A stretch of 64,000 bases of DNA from an uncultured Steroidobacter sp. (GTDB taxonomy: Bacteria > Pseudomonadota > Gammaproteobacteria > Steroidobacterales > Steroidobacteraceae), in contig CALLKK010000010.1 in NCBI GenBank assembly GCA_938008435.1, forward strand, positions 62,001 through 126,000, in the 5' to 3' direction. Both the position numbers and the translations under genes were made by a program. Of the stretch, positions 35,398 through 43,818 are shown in pieces (position 1 is the first letter of the stretch; each line of letters begins with the position of its first letter). A model generated the notes under the pieces. The model had not been told where the DNA came from. It searched no databases and worked only from the letters and a program-made list of their open reading frames with translations.

Positions 35398-36570
35398 TCA
35401 GGACGCGTCTGCCGCCACGCTCGGCAGACTGAAGAAGAACGTGGCACCTTTACCCGGCGCGCCTTCTGCGGTCACTGAGCCTCCGTGCCGACGGATCACG
35501 CGCTGCACGATCGACAACCCAATGCCGCTGCCTGGAAATTCCTCGGCGCTGTGCAGCCGCTTGAACGGCGCGAACAGCTCATTTGCGAGCTCAGAGCTGA
35601 ACCCTGCGCCGTTGTCACGCACATAGAAGACGCTCTCGTTAGGATCGGACGCACCGAACTCGATGCGCGGCTCGGCCACGTTCTTCGTGAACTTCCAGGC
35701 ATTGCCGAGCAAATTCTCCAGCGCGATCCTGAGCAGTCGCGGGTCGGCGGATGCGAAAAGATCCTCCTGAACCAGGGTATCGACGCGCCGGCCAGGCTCG
35801 CGGATTTGCATCTCGCCAAGAATGGCCGACACCATCTGCGACACATTGATGGTCGTACGCATGAGCTCGCCGCCGTTGACGCGCGAGAGCCGCAAGAGAT
35901 CTTCGATCAATTGCTCCATGCGCGCCGCGGCGCCGAGCACGCGATCGAGATATTCGCGGGCGCGTGGCCCGAGCTGATCGCGACATTCCTCGGCCAACAG
36001 ATGCGTAAACCCGTTGATGGCGCGCAAGGGCGCTCGCAAGTCGTGCGAGACGGAATGCGCAAAGGCTTCGAGCTCCTTGTTGGTATCCGACAGCTGACGC
36101 GTGCGTTCCTCGACGGCGCGCTCCAGCACCATGTTCAGATTGCGGATGACCTCTTCGTTCTGCCGCAGCTGCTCGTTCTCGTCGAGCAAGCGCCCCACAC
36201 TGAGGGCGCGTTCAATCACCGGCACGACCTGCCGCAGCGTGAAAGGCTTGAGGATGTAGTCGAACGCGCCCGCCTTCATGGCCGCCACCGCAGTGTCGAT
36301 CGAACCGTGACCGGTCATCACGATACCGACGAGCTGCGGACGGATGACGCGAGCCGCCTTGAGAAAGGCGATGCCGTCGAGCTCAGGCATGGTCAAGTCG
36401 GTGATCGCGACGTCGAAGCGTTCCTGTCCGAGCAAACGCAACGCCTCGTATGGCGAAGCGCAGCTGCGAACGGTATAGCCTTCGAGCTCGAGCGTGTCGC
36501 ACATGGCGCGCAACTGCGTCGCGTCGTCGTCCACCACGAGAAGCTGCGGACCCGAGGTGGCGACGCTCAT
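35398..36570 (-). CDS. Receiver-histidine kinase hybrid protein
   Basis: 390 residues, cytoplasmic. The N-terminal receiver (LLVVDDDATQLRAMCDTL, Asp58 in AITDLTMPELDG, LKPF) is joined by a coiled-coil (LDENEQLRQNEEVIRNLNMVLERAVEERTRQL) to a HisKA domain with His176 in SHDLRAPLRAINGF. The ATPase domain has the N-box LENLLGNAWKFT, DNGAGF and GSGIGLSIVQR. ATG 36570 overlaps the stop of the upstream hybrid kinase (ATGA), so the two are coupled. The receiver can accept phosphate from the partner's chain and feed it to this kinase domain, giving a relay; no output regulator is adjacent. Confidence 0.92.
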   Translation of the reverse strand: MSVATSGPQLLVVDDDATQLRAMCDTLELEGYTVRSCASPYEALRLLGQERFDVAITDLTMPELDGIAFLKAARVIRPQLVGIVMTGHGSIDTAVAAMKAGAFDYILKPFTLRQVVPVIERALSVGRLLDENEQLRQNEEVIRNLNMVLERAVEERTRQLSDTNKELEAFAHSVSHDLRAPLRAINGFTHLLAEECRDQLGPRAREYLDRVLGAAARMEQLIEDLLRLSRVNGGELMRTTINVSQMVSAILGEMQIREPGRRVDTLVQEDLFASADPRLLRIALENLLGNAWKFTKNVAEPRIEFGASDPNESVFYVRDNGAGFSSELANELFAPFKRLHSAEEFPGSGIGLSIVQRVIRRHGGSVTAEGAPGKGATFFFSLPSVAADAS

Positions 36571-39026
36571 CGACTTGCGCCTGCTTCGCTCAGCGAACTT
36601 GCGGCCTCTTGGCGCGCGCACACCGCCTGCAAGTCGGCCAATGCGCGCTGGAGCTCGGCGAGCTTCGGCGGCTTGCTCAAGACGACATCGATGTTATCGG
36701 GAATGCTCTCTTCCATCGCGAATCGCTGCCCCCAGCCGGTGAGAAGAATGACCGGCGTGCGCGGTGCGCGCTGTTTCACCGCCGAGGCGACGCTGTGCCC
36801 ATCCACGTAGGGCATGCCGAGGTCGGTGATGACCGTATCGAAGGGCCGGCCGCTGCGATACGCTTCTTCGAAAACTTCGATTCCCGCGCGTCCGCCGTCC
36901 ACGGCCGTCACCTCGTGGCCTTCCGTCTGGAGCGTGCGCACCAGTGCGTCGCAGATCATCGGATCGTCGTCGATCACGAGCAGACGCTGCCTGGTCGGGT
37001 GTATGAGCTGGGATGCATTTGCGGGCACGCTGAGCTGCTCCGGCGCGGCGGTGAAGCGGATCTTGAACGACGTTCCCGCACCGGGCGTGCTGTCGATGAC
37101 GATCTGTGCGTGATGGCGCTGCGCCATACCGTACACCATCGCAAGACCCATGCCGGTGCCGCGTTCGCCTTTGGTCGTGAAGAACGGTTCGAGACAGCGC
37201 CGTTTCGTCTCTTCGTCCATACCGACTCCGGCGTCGGCCACTTCGAGCTCGACCAGCGCCGGCTCCCCTTCGATCACGCGCGTTCGCAACGTCAACCGCC
37301 CGCCCTCCGGCATCGCATCGACGGCATTGAAAATGAGGTTCGTCAATGCATCGCGGATGTCGCTTTCGGTCCCCATTATCTTGGGCAAGCCTGCGGAGAG
37401 CTCGGCGAGCACCTCGATCACGATGCCGCGCTCTTGCGGCATGTCGCTCCAGCGCGCACGCGTCAGCGTGAGCGTCTGGCCCGCCAGCTCGTTGAGATCG
37501 ACGGGCGCAAGCTCGGTGGTCTGATCGCGTCTGCGATAGAACTCGCGCATGCGCGTGACGGTCTGCCCGACATCGGCGATGGAGCGCTGAATCGTGCGCA
37601 AGTATTCGCGGGCGCGCTCGCTCAGCGTCGGTTCGTGATCGAGCAACGCCTCGGTGTAAAGCGAGATCGGAGAGATGGCGTTGTTGATGTCGTGCGCGAT
37701 GCCGCTTGCCATCTGCCCGAGCGCCCGCAGGCGCTCTTGCTGCAGCAGCGTCTGCTGGCTCAAACGCAGGTTGTCGTATGCCTGCTGCAGCTCCGTGTAG
37801 AGCCGCGTTTGATGGCTTGCGAGCGCCACGTGTTCGCTCAGTTGCCGCAGGAACTCGCAGTCGAGATTCACGAAGCCGCGAGCGCGCTTGCGCGCCGCAA
37901 TGAGCACGCCGAACACTTTGCTCTCGACGATGAGCGGCGCGATCACGAGCGATCCCAAGCCCGTCTCGGCCAGCCGCTGCGTGAAAACGCTCTTGCATTC
38001 GGACAGGTCCGGCTCGTAGAGGAGCTCGCCGCGGATGCACTGCGCCAATTCCTCCTGATCGAGCGGCAGCAGCGCCTTCGGCAACAGACCCAGCCGCGTC
38101 GCGCGGTCCATGCTCTTTGCGCCGATCGTCTCGACGATGAGCTGCGCGCCGTCGTAGAGACACACACAGCCGAACTCGATCGGCATGTTGTCCTCGAGCC
38201 GGCGCAGGATCACCTGATAAATGCTCTGCAAGTCCAGCCGATCGCCGATCGCGCGAGTCGTATGGTGCAGGAGATCGAGCCGCGCGATCTGAGCCCGCAG
38301 GCGCTGCTCGGTCTCCTTGAGCGCCGTGCTCTGCGCATCGATGCGCTCGAGCATCTGATTGAACGTCGCCGACAGCACCGCGAATTCGTTCTGCGACATG
38401 CTCGGCGCGCGCATCGACAGGTCGCCGCGCTCGGTAACGGCGCGCGCGGTATTCGCGAGGGCGTGAATCGGTCGAGTAATGCGCTCCTGCAGTGCAAGCG
38501 ACACCACGTACGCGAACAATAGCGACGCGGCCATGACGACGAGCGCAATCAAGCCTTGCGACCCAAGGCTGCCATGAGCGAGATCGGTCGCAGCCCTGAG
38601 ATAGAGCATGCCGAGCGGACGCTCCTCCGGGTCCGACACTGCTACGAATCCCGCGACGTGCCCTCGATGCTCGAGCCCCAACCCGGCCGTGCCTGCTGCT
38701 TGCGGAATCGTGCTCGGGCCGTCGCGCGGATAGCGAACGAACACGTGCCCGTTCGCATCGTACAGCGCCGCGGCTTCGACGAAAGGCGCTTGCTCCAGCG
38801 TCGCCAACACCTCATGAGCTGCGCGCTCGTCGCCCGCGGCGAGTGCGGACGCGCTGTTCGCGGCCACCACGCGCGCGAGCATGTCCACATGCGTCATGAA
38901 GCGGTTGCGCAGGGTGATGTACTCGTAACCGCCGAAGCCCAGACTCGCGAACGCAAGGGCCGCGGCGCTCGCCAAGAGCATGATGCCCATGACTCGCTTG
39001 CGAACCGGGCGTCGGCTCTGCGTCAT
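36567..39026 (-). CDS. Hybrid sensor histidine kinase with CHASE8-like, HAMP, GAF and receiver domains
   Basis: 819 residues. Two membrane helices (about 14-36 and 153-175) enclose a CHASE8-like periplasmic sensor (EQAPFVEAAALYDANGHVFVRY). HAMP, coiled coil and GAF (about 250-410) follow. The HisKA motif is ASGIAHDINNAISPI with His445, the ATPase has NLIFNAVDAMPEGG and GTGMGLAMVYG, and the C-terminal receiver has Asp735 in VITDLGMPYVDG. The HDINN form is typical of NtrB/DctB-like kinases. It is first in a two-gene unit with the receiver-kinase gene. Start at MTQSRRPVRKRV (39026). Confidence 0.93.
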   Translation of the reverse strand: MTQSRRPVRKRVMGIMLLASAAALAFASLGFGGYEYITLRNRFMTHVDMLARVVAANSASALAAGDERAAHEVLATLEQAPFVEAAALYDANGHVFVRYPRDGPSTIPQAAGTAGLGLEHRGHVAGFVAVSDPEERPLGMLYLRAATDLAHGSLGSQGLIALVVMAASLLFAYVVSLALQERITRPIHALANTARAVTERGDLSMRAPSMSQNEFAVLSATFNQMLERIDAQSTALKETEQRLRAQIARLDLLHHTTRAIGDRLDLQSIYQVILRRLEDNMPIEFGCVCLYDGAQLIVETIGAKSMDRATRLGLLPKALLPLDQEELAQCIRGELLYEPDLSECKSVFTQRLAETGLGSLVIAPLIVESKVFGVLIAARKRARGFVNLDCEFLRQLSEHVALASHQTRLYTELQQAYDNLRLSQQTLLQQERLRALGQMASGIAHDINNAISPISLYTEALLDHEPTLSERAREYLRTIQRSIADVGQTVTRMREFYRRRDQTTELAPVDLNELAGQTLTLTRARWSDMPQERGIVIEVLAELSAGLPKIMGTESDIRDALTNLIFNAVDAMPEGGRLTLRTRVIEGEPALVELEVADAGVGMDEETKRRCLEPFFTTKGERGTGMGLAMVYGMAQRHHAQIVIDSTPGAGTSFKIRFTAAPEQLSVPANASQLIHPTRQRLLVIDDDPMICDALVRTLQTEGHEVTAVDGGRAGIEVFEEAYRSGRPFDTVITDLGMPYVDGHSVASAVKQRAPRTPVILLTGWGQRFAMEESIPDNIDVVLSKPPKLAELQRALADLQAVCARQEAASSLSEAGASR

Positions 39027-39484
39027 CGCGCACCCACCTCGCACGCGGCCGGCCGCGTGAACGTTGGGAATGCCAACTTTTCCGCAGCGGTCACACCTGC
39101 GCGATGCTGCGGAAGCCTACCAAGCGGGCGAGTGAGAACGTCGCTGACGCCGCGGAAGCGCCGCATGCGAAGGAGAGCTCGGGAAGAATTGCTACCAACG
39201 AGGCACACACAGCGTTGCAGATACAACTTCAACGCCCATAAGGCCGGGACGAGGATCGTGGCACCAGCGGACGTGACGGAACCACGTCGTAGCGCGCACG
39301 GGCTCGCACGTTTGCTGGGACCAGCGTGCTTCCGAGGTAGCTCCATCAACGCTGCTTATAATCGTCCATCGAACACGGCCCACCGTCGCTATGCGATGGT
39401 GCGTCGAAGGTAACACATAAGCGGCGCCGCGCGCTCGCGGTGTGATCGTGAAAAACCGTCGCGGACGGGACGCCGGCTCAGGCG
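39027..39484. other. Intergenic region upstream of the hybrid kinase operon
   Basis: 458 bases between the start of the hybrid kinase and the end of the DUF2058 gene, both on the minus strand. It should hold the promoter of the kinase operon. A plus-strand TATAAT (39357-39362) has no matching -35 and no gene behind it. No repeat, tRNA or convincing small gene seen. Confidence 0.5.
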
Positions 39485-40009
39485 CTACCAGATCAGGTCG
39501 TCGGGGACGACGTAATCCTTGTATGGATCGTTCTCGTCCGGCGGCGTGCTTTCCGACGCCTTCAGATCGATGACCGCACGCGCTTCGCGCTCGCGGATGC
39601 GCTCGGCGATCTCGCGCGGCACGAGATCGTAACGACCCTCGCAACGGACGATGACCGCCTCGCCGCGGATGATCTTCTCACGCAATGCCGCATCGACGGG
39701 GATGCGCCGCACCTTCTCGCGGTCGATGAAGTTGAAGTACTCGTATGAGTCGGGCTTGGGAATGCGGTGCTGCTCGATGAGCGCCTTGATCTGCATCCAG
39801 CGCTCTTTGCGCTCCTGGTTATCCTGACGCTTGCGCATCAGCTCCTGATCGCGCGCGATCTTGGCCGCCCGCGCCTCGGCCGCACGCCGTTCCTGTTCGG
39901 CCTGCTTCGCGGCCCTGTCCTTGCGATGCTGCCCACGCTCGGCTTCCCTGGCCTGCTTTTTCGTGCCGAGACCTGCCGCCAACAACTGCTCGCGAAGTGA
40001 CATGCTCAT
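39485..40009 (-). CDS. yaiL: DUF2058 family protein (YaiL-like)
   Basis: 174 residues of the DUF2058/YaiL family. The N-terminal MSLREQLLAAGLGTKKQAR is the family hallmark, followed by a long charged helix (KDRAAKQAEQERRAAEARAAKIARDQELMRK, read in parts) and a conserved C-terminal half (YEYFNFIDREKVRRIPVD, YDLVPREIAERIRERE). Nucleoid- or ribosome-associated roles have been proposed for relatives; none is established. Two in-frame ATGs two codons apart (40009, 40003) are both possible. It lies alone between long intergenic regions. Confidence 0.9.
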   Translation of the reverse strand: MSMSLREQLLAAGLGTKKQAREAERGQHRKDRAAKQAEQERRAAEARAAKIARDQELMRKRQDNQERKERWMQIKALIEQHRIPKPDSYEYFNFIDREKVRRIPVDAALREKIIRGEAVIVRCEGRYDLVPREIAERIREREARAVIDLKASESTPPDENDPYKDYVVPDDLIW

Positions 40010-40163
40010 GAGCGCGCGCTTCCACTGAACCGATGAACGAAGGGGGCGGCTATCTTACGCGAAAGACGCTGAGTGACGGCAGGACCGAGAACGCTTGCGC
40101 ATCGAGGAGACTGCATTCACAGCAGGAAGAACGCAGGTGAAGAAAGGGGGCTTTTGCGCTCTT

Positions 40164-40252
40164 CCTACAGCTTGCCGCCTACAGCCCGCACCGCGCGTTG
40201 GCCGTAGTCCCTAGCTCGCTCGCGAGCGCGTTCTCTCCAGAGCCCAGCGCCC
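40164..40252 (-). repeat. Intergenic heptamer-repeat element, copy B (degenerate)
   Basis: It reads CTACAG CTTGCCGCCTACAGCCCGCA, then GCCGTAGTCCCTAG and CCAGAGCCCAGCGCCC directly before the aminotransferase stop. This is the reverse-complement form of the module in copies A and D, more decayed than copy C. The closing CCAGAGCCCAGCGCCC is shared almost exactly with copy C. Confidence 0.6.
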
Positions 40253-41452
40253 TTATCGAACGTGCTCCAATTCCTCGCCAATCAGCTCACCCAAGATGGC
40301 AATACCGCGCTCGATACGTTCTGGCGGAACGGTGACGAACGAAAGCCGCATGGTGTTGGGCTGCGGCGCGTTAGCGAAGAACGGAGCGCCGGGTACGAAC
40401 GCCACGTTGCGGGCGACCGCCTTCTCGAGCAGCACGCTGCTGTCGAGGCCGGCGGGCAGCTTCACCCAGATGAACATGCCGCCTTCCGGGCGGTTCCATT
40501 GCACCGCTGCAGGAAAGTGCCGACTCATCGCCGCGAGCATCGCTTGACAGCGCTCGCCGTAGAGCCGGCGGATGCTCGGCACGTGGGTATCGAGAAAACC
40601 GTCCTTGATCGTTTCGTAAACGATGCGCTGGGTGAAGCTCGGCGTGTGCAGATCGGCGGCCTGCTTGGCTTGTACGAGCTTCGCGTACAAACCGGACGGC
40701 GCGATGAGGTAGCCGACGCGCAATCCCGGCGCGAGCACCTTCGAGAACGAGCCCATGTACACGACCGCCTCGGGCTGCATCGAATGCAGCGACGGCAACA
40801 CATCGCCCCGATACGACAGCGCGCCGTACGGATCGTCCTCCACGACGAGCAGCCCGCGCGCGGCCGCGAGCTCCGCGAGCGTGCGGCGACGTTCGAGCGG
40901 TAACCGGCGCCCCGTCGGATTCTGGAAGTTCGGCAAGCAGTACATGAACCGCGCGCCCTCCGTGAGCGCCGGTGTCAGTTCGCTCACGATCGGTCCGTCA
41001 TCGTCCGAGGGCACCGATACGAACGTCGGCTCGCTCAGCGAAAAAGCCTGCAACGCACCTAGGTACGTCGGCGTCTCGACGAGCACGCGACTGCCGGGAT
41101 CGATCAGCACCTTGCCGAGCAGATCGAGCGCCTGCTGCGAGCCGGTGGTGATGAGCACGTTCGCAGGCGACACGCCGTGCTGCGCCGCGATCCACTCTCG
41201 CAAAGCGAGATAACCTTCCGTCGGGCCGTATTGCAGGGCCGCGCTCGGTGCGTCGGCGAGCACGCGAGCGGTGTGCTCGCGCAAGCGCTCGACCGGAAAC
41301 GTATCGGGCGACGGCAGCCCACCCGCGAAGGAAATGACCTCCGGCCGCTCCGTGACTTTCAAAATCTCGCGGATCGCAGAGCTCGTGAGCTTCTGCGCAC
41401 GCTGCGAGATCGTCCAACAAGACATCGATGGCGGGAGCGGTTGTGCGGCCAT
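40253..41452 (-). CDS. PLP-dependent aminotransferase, class I/II (LysN/2-aminoadipate type)
   Basis: 399 residues from ATG 41452. Fold type I motifs: ISFAGGLPSPDTFP, LQYGPTEGYLALREWIA, NPTGRR, VVEDDPYGAL and the Schiff-base lysine Lys238 in GSFSKVLAPGLRVGY. This is the catalytic half seen in MocR regulators, without a GntR domain, as in LysN, kynurenine/2-aminoadipate aminotransferases and valine-pyruvate-like enzymes. Exact amino donor not determinable. The 5' end is divergent from rsuA. Confidence 0.9.
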   Translation of the reverse strand: MAAQPLPPSMSCWTISQRAQKLTSSAIREILKVTERPEVISFAGGLPSPDTFPVERLREHTARVLADAPSAALQYGPTEGYLALREWIAAQHGVSPANVLITTGSQQALDLLGKVLIDPGSRVLVETPTYLGALQAFSLSEPTFVSVPSDDDGPIVSELTPALTEGARFMYCLPNFQNPTGRRLPLERRRTLAELAAARGLLVVEDDPYGALSYRGDVLPSLHSMQPEAVVYMGSFSKVLAPGLRVGYLIAPSGLYAKLVQAKQAADLHTPSFTQRIVYETIKDGFLDTHVPSIRRLYGERCQAMLAAMSRHFPAAVQWNRPEGGMFIWVKLPAGLDSSVLLEKAVARNVAFVPGAPFFANAPQPNTMRLSFVTVPPERIERGIAILGELIGEELEHVR

Positions 41453-41557
41453 GTCGCCGAGTCTACGGCGAAGCACCGACCGACGCGCAGTGGCAGAATG
41501 ACGCGGCGCGCACCAGTACAGCGTAAAAGAAGCACGGCGCCGCGCATTCCTTGCACC

Positions 41558-42262
41558 ATGAAATTAATCAAGCTCATTGCCAATCTCGGCTACGGCAGCC
41601 GTAAGGAAGTCCTGGCGATGTTTCGCGAAGGACGCATCACCGACGCGCACGGCGAAGTACTGTACGCCGACGATCGCGTCGAGCATGCCGATGTGCGCAT
41701 CGACGGCGAACCGCTCGACCCGCCCTTTCCCCTCACCATCATGGTCAACAAACCCGCAGGCTACACCTGCTCGACGCAGGATCCAGGCGCGGTCATCTAT
41801 GAGCTCTTGCCATATCGGTTTCGCTTGCGTTCGCCGCTGCTCGCTTCGGTCGGACGGCTCGACCGCGACACGACCGGGCTCTTGCTGATGACGGATGACG
41901 GGAAGCTCCTGCACAAGATCACCTCGCCCAAACACAAGCTCGAGAAGGTGTATGAAGCAACGCTCGCACGCGACTTACGCGGCGACGAGGAACGCATCTT
42001 CGCAAGCGGCAAGCTCAAGCTCCGCTCCGAAGACACGCCGCTCGCGCCCGCAAGGCTCGACGTGCTCGACGCACGACGCGTACGCGTGACGGTTACCGAA
42101 GGCCGCTATCACCAAGTGCGACGCATGTTCGCCGCCGTCGGCAATCACGTCGAGCAACTGCACCGCAGCCGCATCGGCGGACTCACGCTCGGCGATTTGC
42201 CGGAGGGGAAGTGGAGGCGACTGACCGAAGAGGACTTGGCGCGATTGTTTGCAAACGGTTAA
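41558..42262 (+). CDS. rsuA: 16S rRNA pseudouridine(516) synthase
   Basis: 234 residues. The N-terminal S4-like domain (LIANLGYGSRKEVLAMFREGRI) leads to the RsuA/RluB catalytic core: VNKPAGYTCST, then GRLDRDTTGLLLMTDDG with the catalytic Asp, KVYEATLA and GRYHQVRRMFAAVGNHVEQLHR. Length matches RsuA (231 in E. coli). It converts U516 of 16S rRNA. It faces rsmC, another 16S rRNA modification gene, across the repeat region. Start taken at MKLIKLIANLG. Confidence 0.93.
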   Translation: MKLIKLIANLGYGSRKEVLAMFREGRITDAHGEVLYADDRVEHADVRIDGEPLDPPFPLTIMVNKPAGYTCSTQDPGAVIYELLPYRFRLRSPLLASVGRLDRDTTGLLLMTDDGKLLHKITSPKHKLEKVYEATLARDLRGDEERIFASGKLKLRSEDTPLAPARLDVLDARRVRVTVTEGRYHQVRRMFAAVGNHVEQLHRSRIGGLTLGDLPEGKWRRLTEEDLARLFANG

Positions 42263-42294
42263 GGGAGGACGCTGACAAGGCCATCTATCTGGCC

Positions 42295-42525
42295 GCGGCC
42301 TGAAGCCCATAGCCTGCAGGCCGTAGCCTGTTGCCCGTAGCCTGTAGTCCATAGCGTGTTGCCCGTAGCCCGCACAGCGCGCAGGCTGAAGCCTGCAGCC
42401 CGCAGCCTGTAGTCCGTAGCCTGTAGCCCGTAGCCTGTAGTCCATAGCCCGCGCAGCGCGCTTCTTGCCAGCGCCCAGAGCCCAGTACCCAGCGCCCTTC
42501 CCTACAGCCTACCGCCTACAGCCTT
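42295..42525 (-). repeat. Intergenic heptamer-repeat element, copy C (longest)
   Basis: About 230 bases of degenerate seven-base units on this strand: CCGTAGC, CTGTTGC, CCGTAGC, CTGTAGT, CCATAGC and so on, broken by GCGCAGCGCGC, then CTTGCCAGCGCCCAGAGCCCAG and TACCCAGCGCCC. On the opposite strand the units are GGCTACG/GGCTACA, as in copies A and D. It is oriented opposite to copy D, which lies on the other side of rsmC. It runs into the rsmC stop codon, so the last codons of rsmC (AVGGRL) are written in repeat sequence. Confidence 0.8.
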
Positions 42526-43551
42526 AATCCCTTCCACAACTTTGAATCCTTTCTCGGCCGCGACCACTCGCACGCGGTCGAATGCGCTCGTCAGCACGCT
42601 TTCGTAAGGCAAGTGGCGATTGGCGACCAGCCAGAGCCGTCCGCCGGGATCGAGTGCGTCGGCCGCGACCTGGATGAAACGTCGTCCAATATCCGGCCGA
42701 TCGATGCCGCGCTGCGCATGAAACGGCGGATTGGTCACGATCACGTCGTACGTCGAGCGCAAGCCGGTCGTGACGTCGTGCCAATAGAAGGCAAGCTTCG
42801 TTGTGGCGGCGAACGGCGCGAGATTCGTACGCGCAAGATCGAGCGCGCGTTGCTCGGCTTCGTAGAGATCGAGCGAGCGAATGCCGAGTGCGCGTCGCAG
42901 CAGCTCGACCGATAAGTATCCGAAGCCTGCGCCCAAGTCCGCTGCGCGTCCGGCGAGATCCTCCGGCAAATGCGCCGCGAGCAATGCGGACGCCACATCG
43001 ATTCGATCCCAAGCGAACACGCCGGGACGGCTGACGAAACGTCCGTCCTCGATCGGACGCACGGCATCGAGCGCGCGCCATTCGGCCAGCAAGGCGCGGT
43101 CGACGGAGGCGCCGAGCGGCGCCGTCCAGAACACACGGCACTTGTGTTTGCTCGCCACTTCGAGCGGACCCGCAAGCGTGCGAAGATCCGCTTCGAGCGA
43201 ACGCGCGCCTTCGTTGTTGCTCGCGCAGGCGATCACTCGCCCGCCCATGCTTGCCGATTCGATCGCTCGCGCCAGCAATGCCCGCGCTTCGTCGCGCTGC
43301 CGCGGCGGCAATAGCATCACGAGCGGAAACGAACGATCGCGATTCGATTCTTCGGCGCGAATTTCAAACCCCGCACGCTCGAGCGCGGCGGCATCCGGCT
43401 TGAACGTTTGCTCGCAGACGAGCCCCGGCCATTTGCGTTCGTGCAACGGCCGACCATCGCGCGCACGCAAGAACAAGACATCGCCTTGCGGCCATTCGAT
43501 CTGGCCTTCGAGAAAGGGCCAGAAGAGGGCATCGACAGTCGAATCGCTCAT
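42502..43551 (-). CDS. rsmC: 16S rRNA (guanine(1207)-N2)-methyltransferase RsmC-like
   Basis: 349 residues, typical RsmC length. A degenerate N-terminal methyltransferase-like half precedes the active C-terminal half with the SAM-binding AADLGAGFGYLSVELL and the catalytic VTNPPFHAQRGIDRPDIGRRFI. It methylates G1207 of 16S rRNA at N2. The C-terminus ends in VEGIKAVGGRL, whose codons match the flanking repeat unit (CTACAGCCT.. on the other strand), suggesting that the element's edge created or replaced the original end. Copies C and D of the repeat flank the gene as inverted repeats. Confidence 0.9.
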   Translation of the reverse strand: MSDSTVDALFWPFLEGQIEWPQGDVLFLRARDGRPLHERKWPGLVCEQTFKPDAAALERAGFEIRAEESNRDRSFPLVMLLPPRQRDEARALLARAIESASMGGRVIACASNNEGARSLEADLRTLAGPLEVASKHKCRVFWTAPLGASVDRALLAEWRALDAVRPIEDGRFVSRPGVFAWDRIDVASALLAAHLPEDLAGRAADLGAGFGYLSVELLRRALGIRSLDLYEAEQRALDLARTNLAPFAATTKLAFYWHDVTTGLRSTYDVIVTNPPFHAQRGIDRPDIGRRFIQVAADALDPGGRLWLVANRHLPYESVLTSAFDRVRVVAAEKGFKVVEGIKAVGGRL

Positions 43552-43552
43552 T

Positions 43553-43690
43553 GGCTCTGGGTACTGGGCTCTGGGCGCTGGGCGCTGGCAAGAGACGCGC
43601 TGCGCGCGCGCTACGGGCTACAGGCTACGGGCTACGGGCTACGGGCTTCAGCCTGCGCGCTGCGCGGGCTACAGGCTACGGGCTACAGCC
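43553..43690 (+). repeat. Intergenic heptamer-repeat element, copy D
   Basis: It starts directly at the rsmC start codon with GGCTCTGGGTACTGGGCTCT and GGGCGCTGGGCGCTGGCAAG, then GCGCGCTGCGCGCG-like sequence, then heptads GGCTACA GGCTACG GGCTACG GGCTACG GGCTTCA and a second run at about 43668-43688. About 40 bases match the reverse complement of copy C closely. Non-coding by composition and period. Confidence 0.8.
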
Positions 43691-43744
43691 AGAGGAATGC
43701 CCTGAAGCGAAGCATCCGCGTTGATGCGCAGGATCCACCTCGAC

Positions 43745-43772
43745 GCTCACGCGTCTGCCCTGACGCGTGAGC
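43745..43772. terminator. Perfect hairpin between copy D and the sialate esterase gene
   Basis: GCTCACGCGTC (43745-43755), six-base loop, GACGCGTGAGC (43762-43772): an 11-bp perfect stem 47 bases past the sialate O-acetylesterase stop on the minus strand. No T tract, so termination is a guess; it may belong to the repeat element. Confidence 0.3.
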
Positions 43773-43818
43773 ATCCGTCTTGCCATAGCGAAGCGGAGGA
43801 TGCCTACCGCAGCACCCT

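Noticed and set aside
39340..39370. Promoter with TATAAT at 39357
   Set aside because: No acceptable -35 at 16-18 bases and no plus-strand gene downstream.
42295..43690. Insertion sequence carrying rsmC
   Set aside because: No transposase and no target-site duplication are visible; only inverted flanking repeats, so a mobile-element call is not supported.
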